Below are positions 63,536 through 64,000 of a stretch of 64,000 nucleotides of DNA, piece by piece (the first letter of the stretch is position 1; each line of letters starts with the position of its first letter). Location: assembly GCF_963548695.1 (NCBI RefSeq), contig NZ_CAUUWA010000004.1, positions 3,540 through 67,539 of the forward strand. The letters run 5' to 3'. This DNA is from an uncultured Fretibacterium sp. GTDB taxonomy: Bacteria > Synergistota > Synergistia > Synergistales > Aminobacteriaceae. The position numbers and the translations under genes were made by a program. Below the pieces are notes generated by a model that was not told the DNA's origin, did no database searches, and was given only the letters and a program-made list of their open reading frames with translations.

Positions 63536-64000
63536 TTACCAGGAGAAGTTGTCGCCCAGGTAGAATTTGCGCGCCAGGGGGTTCCGTGCGACCTCTTTTG
63601 GGGAGCCGTCCAGGAAGATTTTTCCGTCGTGGATCAGGTAGGTCCGGTCGGTGATGGAGAGGGTCTCCCTCACGTTGTGGTCCGTGATGAGCACGCCGTA
63701 TCCCTGTTCCCTCAGCGCCTGGATCATGGCCTGGATGTCGTTGACCGCGATGGGGTCGATGCCGCTGAAGGGCTCGTCCAACAGGATGAAGTGGGGCTTG
63801 AGGGTCAGGGCCCGTGCGATCTCCACGCGGCGGCGTTCGCCGCCGGAGAGGGCGTAGCCGCGGGTGTCGGCGATGTGGACGATGCCGAACTGCTCGAGCA
63901 GCCGATCCGTGGCGTCCTCGGAGGGGCGCCCCATCTCCTCCCAGACCAGGTCGATATTCTCCCGCACCGTCAGGCTGCGGAACACCGAGGACTCCTGCGG
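63536..64000 (-). CDS. lptB: Lipopolysaccharide-transport ATPase LptB, partial (N-terminus outside)
   Basis: C-terminal 154 residues of an ABC ATPase. Q-loop end PQESSVFRSLTVREN, signature LSGGERRRVEIARAL, Walker B FILLDEPFSGIDP, switch His in LITDHNVRETL, and the LptB-type ending YLGDNFSW. LptB2 with LptFG pulls LPS from the inner membrane, consistent with a diderm envelope. The frame is open at the window edge (64000). The stop is 27 bases from the V-ATPase B stop. Confidence 0.92.
   Translation of the reverse strand, partial: PQESSVFRSLTVRENIDLVWEEMGRPSEDATDRLLEQFGIVHIADTRGYALSGGERRRVEIARALTLKPHFILLDEPFSGIDPIAVNDIQAMIQALREQGYGVLITDHNVRETLSITDRTYLIHDGKIFLDGSPKEVARNPLARKFYLGDNFSW

Overview
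The window reads as a high-GC, anaerobic, amino-acid-fermenting member of the Synergistota. The evidence is two exported proteins ending in the Synerg-CTERM sorting signal (plus an orphan third tail), a selenocysteine-dependent glycine/betaine reductase pair, selA-selB-yedF, a nine-gene V-type ATPase operon, and a cluster of secreted C69 dipeptidases. It is chromosomal. The first gene (dgkA) and the last (lptB) are cut by the window edges. No rRNA, tRNA or CRISPR array was found. Species cannot be assigned from the sequence alone.

Layout. 1-4.1 kb: dgkA end, a membrane-anchored low-complexity protein, a HAD phosphatase and a YyaL-type thioredoxin-domain protein. 4.1-9.75 kb: two overlapping Synerg-CTERM surface genes, one of them a large beta-helix protein, then a palindromic repeat element, the decayed tail of a third Synerg-CTERM gene and a strong terminator. 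9.8-15.9 kb (minus strand): pncB, an Rrf2 regulator, the threonine operon thrC-thrB plus a stand-alone aspartokinase-type ACT protein, and an unknown gene. 16-20.2 kb (minus): grdI-grdH-BCCT transporter, a betaine-type uptake and reduction operon with an in-frame UGA. 20.5-26.2 kb: a J-like membrane protein, a two-component pair, a dCache chemoreceptor and a hydroxyacid dehydrogenase. 26.4-31.2 kb: dxs, tlyA, larB and an HD phosphohydrolase. 31.3-35.1 kb: an accessory island with a repeat-helix protein, an AT-rich internally duplicated membrane protein and an IS30 remnant.

35.2-38.8 kb: a slipin, then pgsB-pgsC-pgsW. 39-45.9 kb: a plus-strand cluster of a small exported protein, a DctM-like permease, a 59-residue membrane protein, an aspartoacylase-like zinc hydrolase and two tandem exported C69 dipeptidases. 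The dipeptidase pair is bracketed by inverted copies of a 42-bp repeat. 46-51 kb: nudC, selB and selA (minus) divergent from yedF. 51-54.4 kb: a nucleoside phosphorylase, a dicarboxylate/amino-acid symporter and dprA. 54.5-63.5 kb: the V-ATPase operon D-(G/H)-C-I-K-F-E-A-B. 63.5-64 kb: the end of lptB.

Working together: exported dipeptidases and transporters would supply amino acids and betaine. GrdIH with Sec-loaded SelAB would use betaine-type substrates as electron acceptors, the dCache chemoreceptor may sense amino acids, and the V-ATPase would couple ATP to an ion gradient. Its K ring appears to lack the known sodium ligands.
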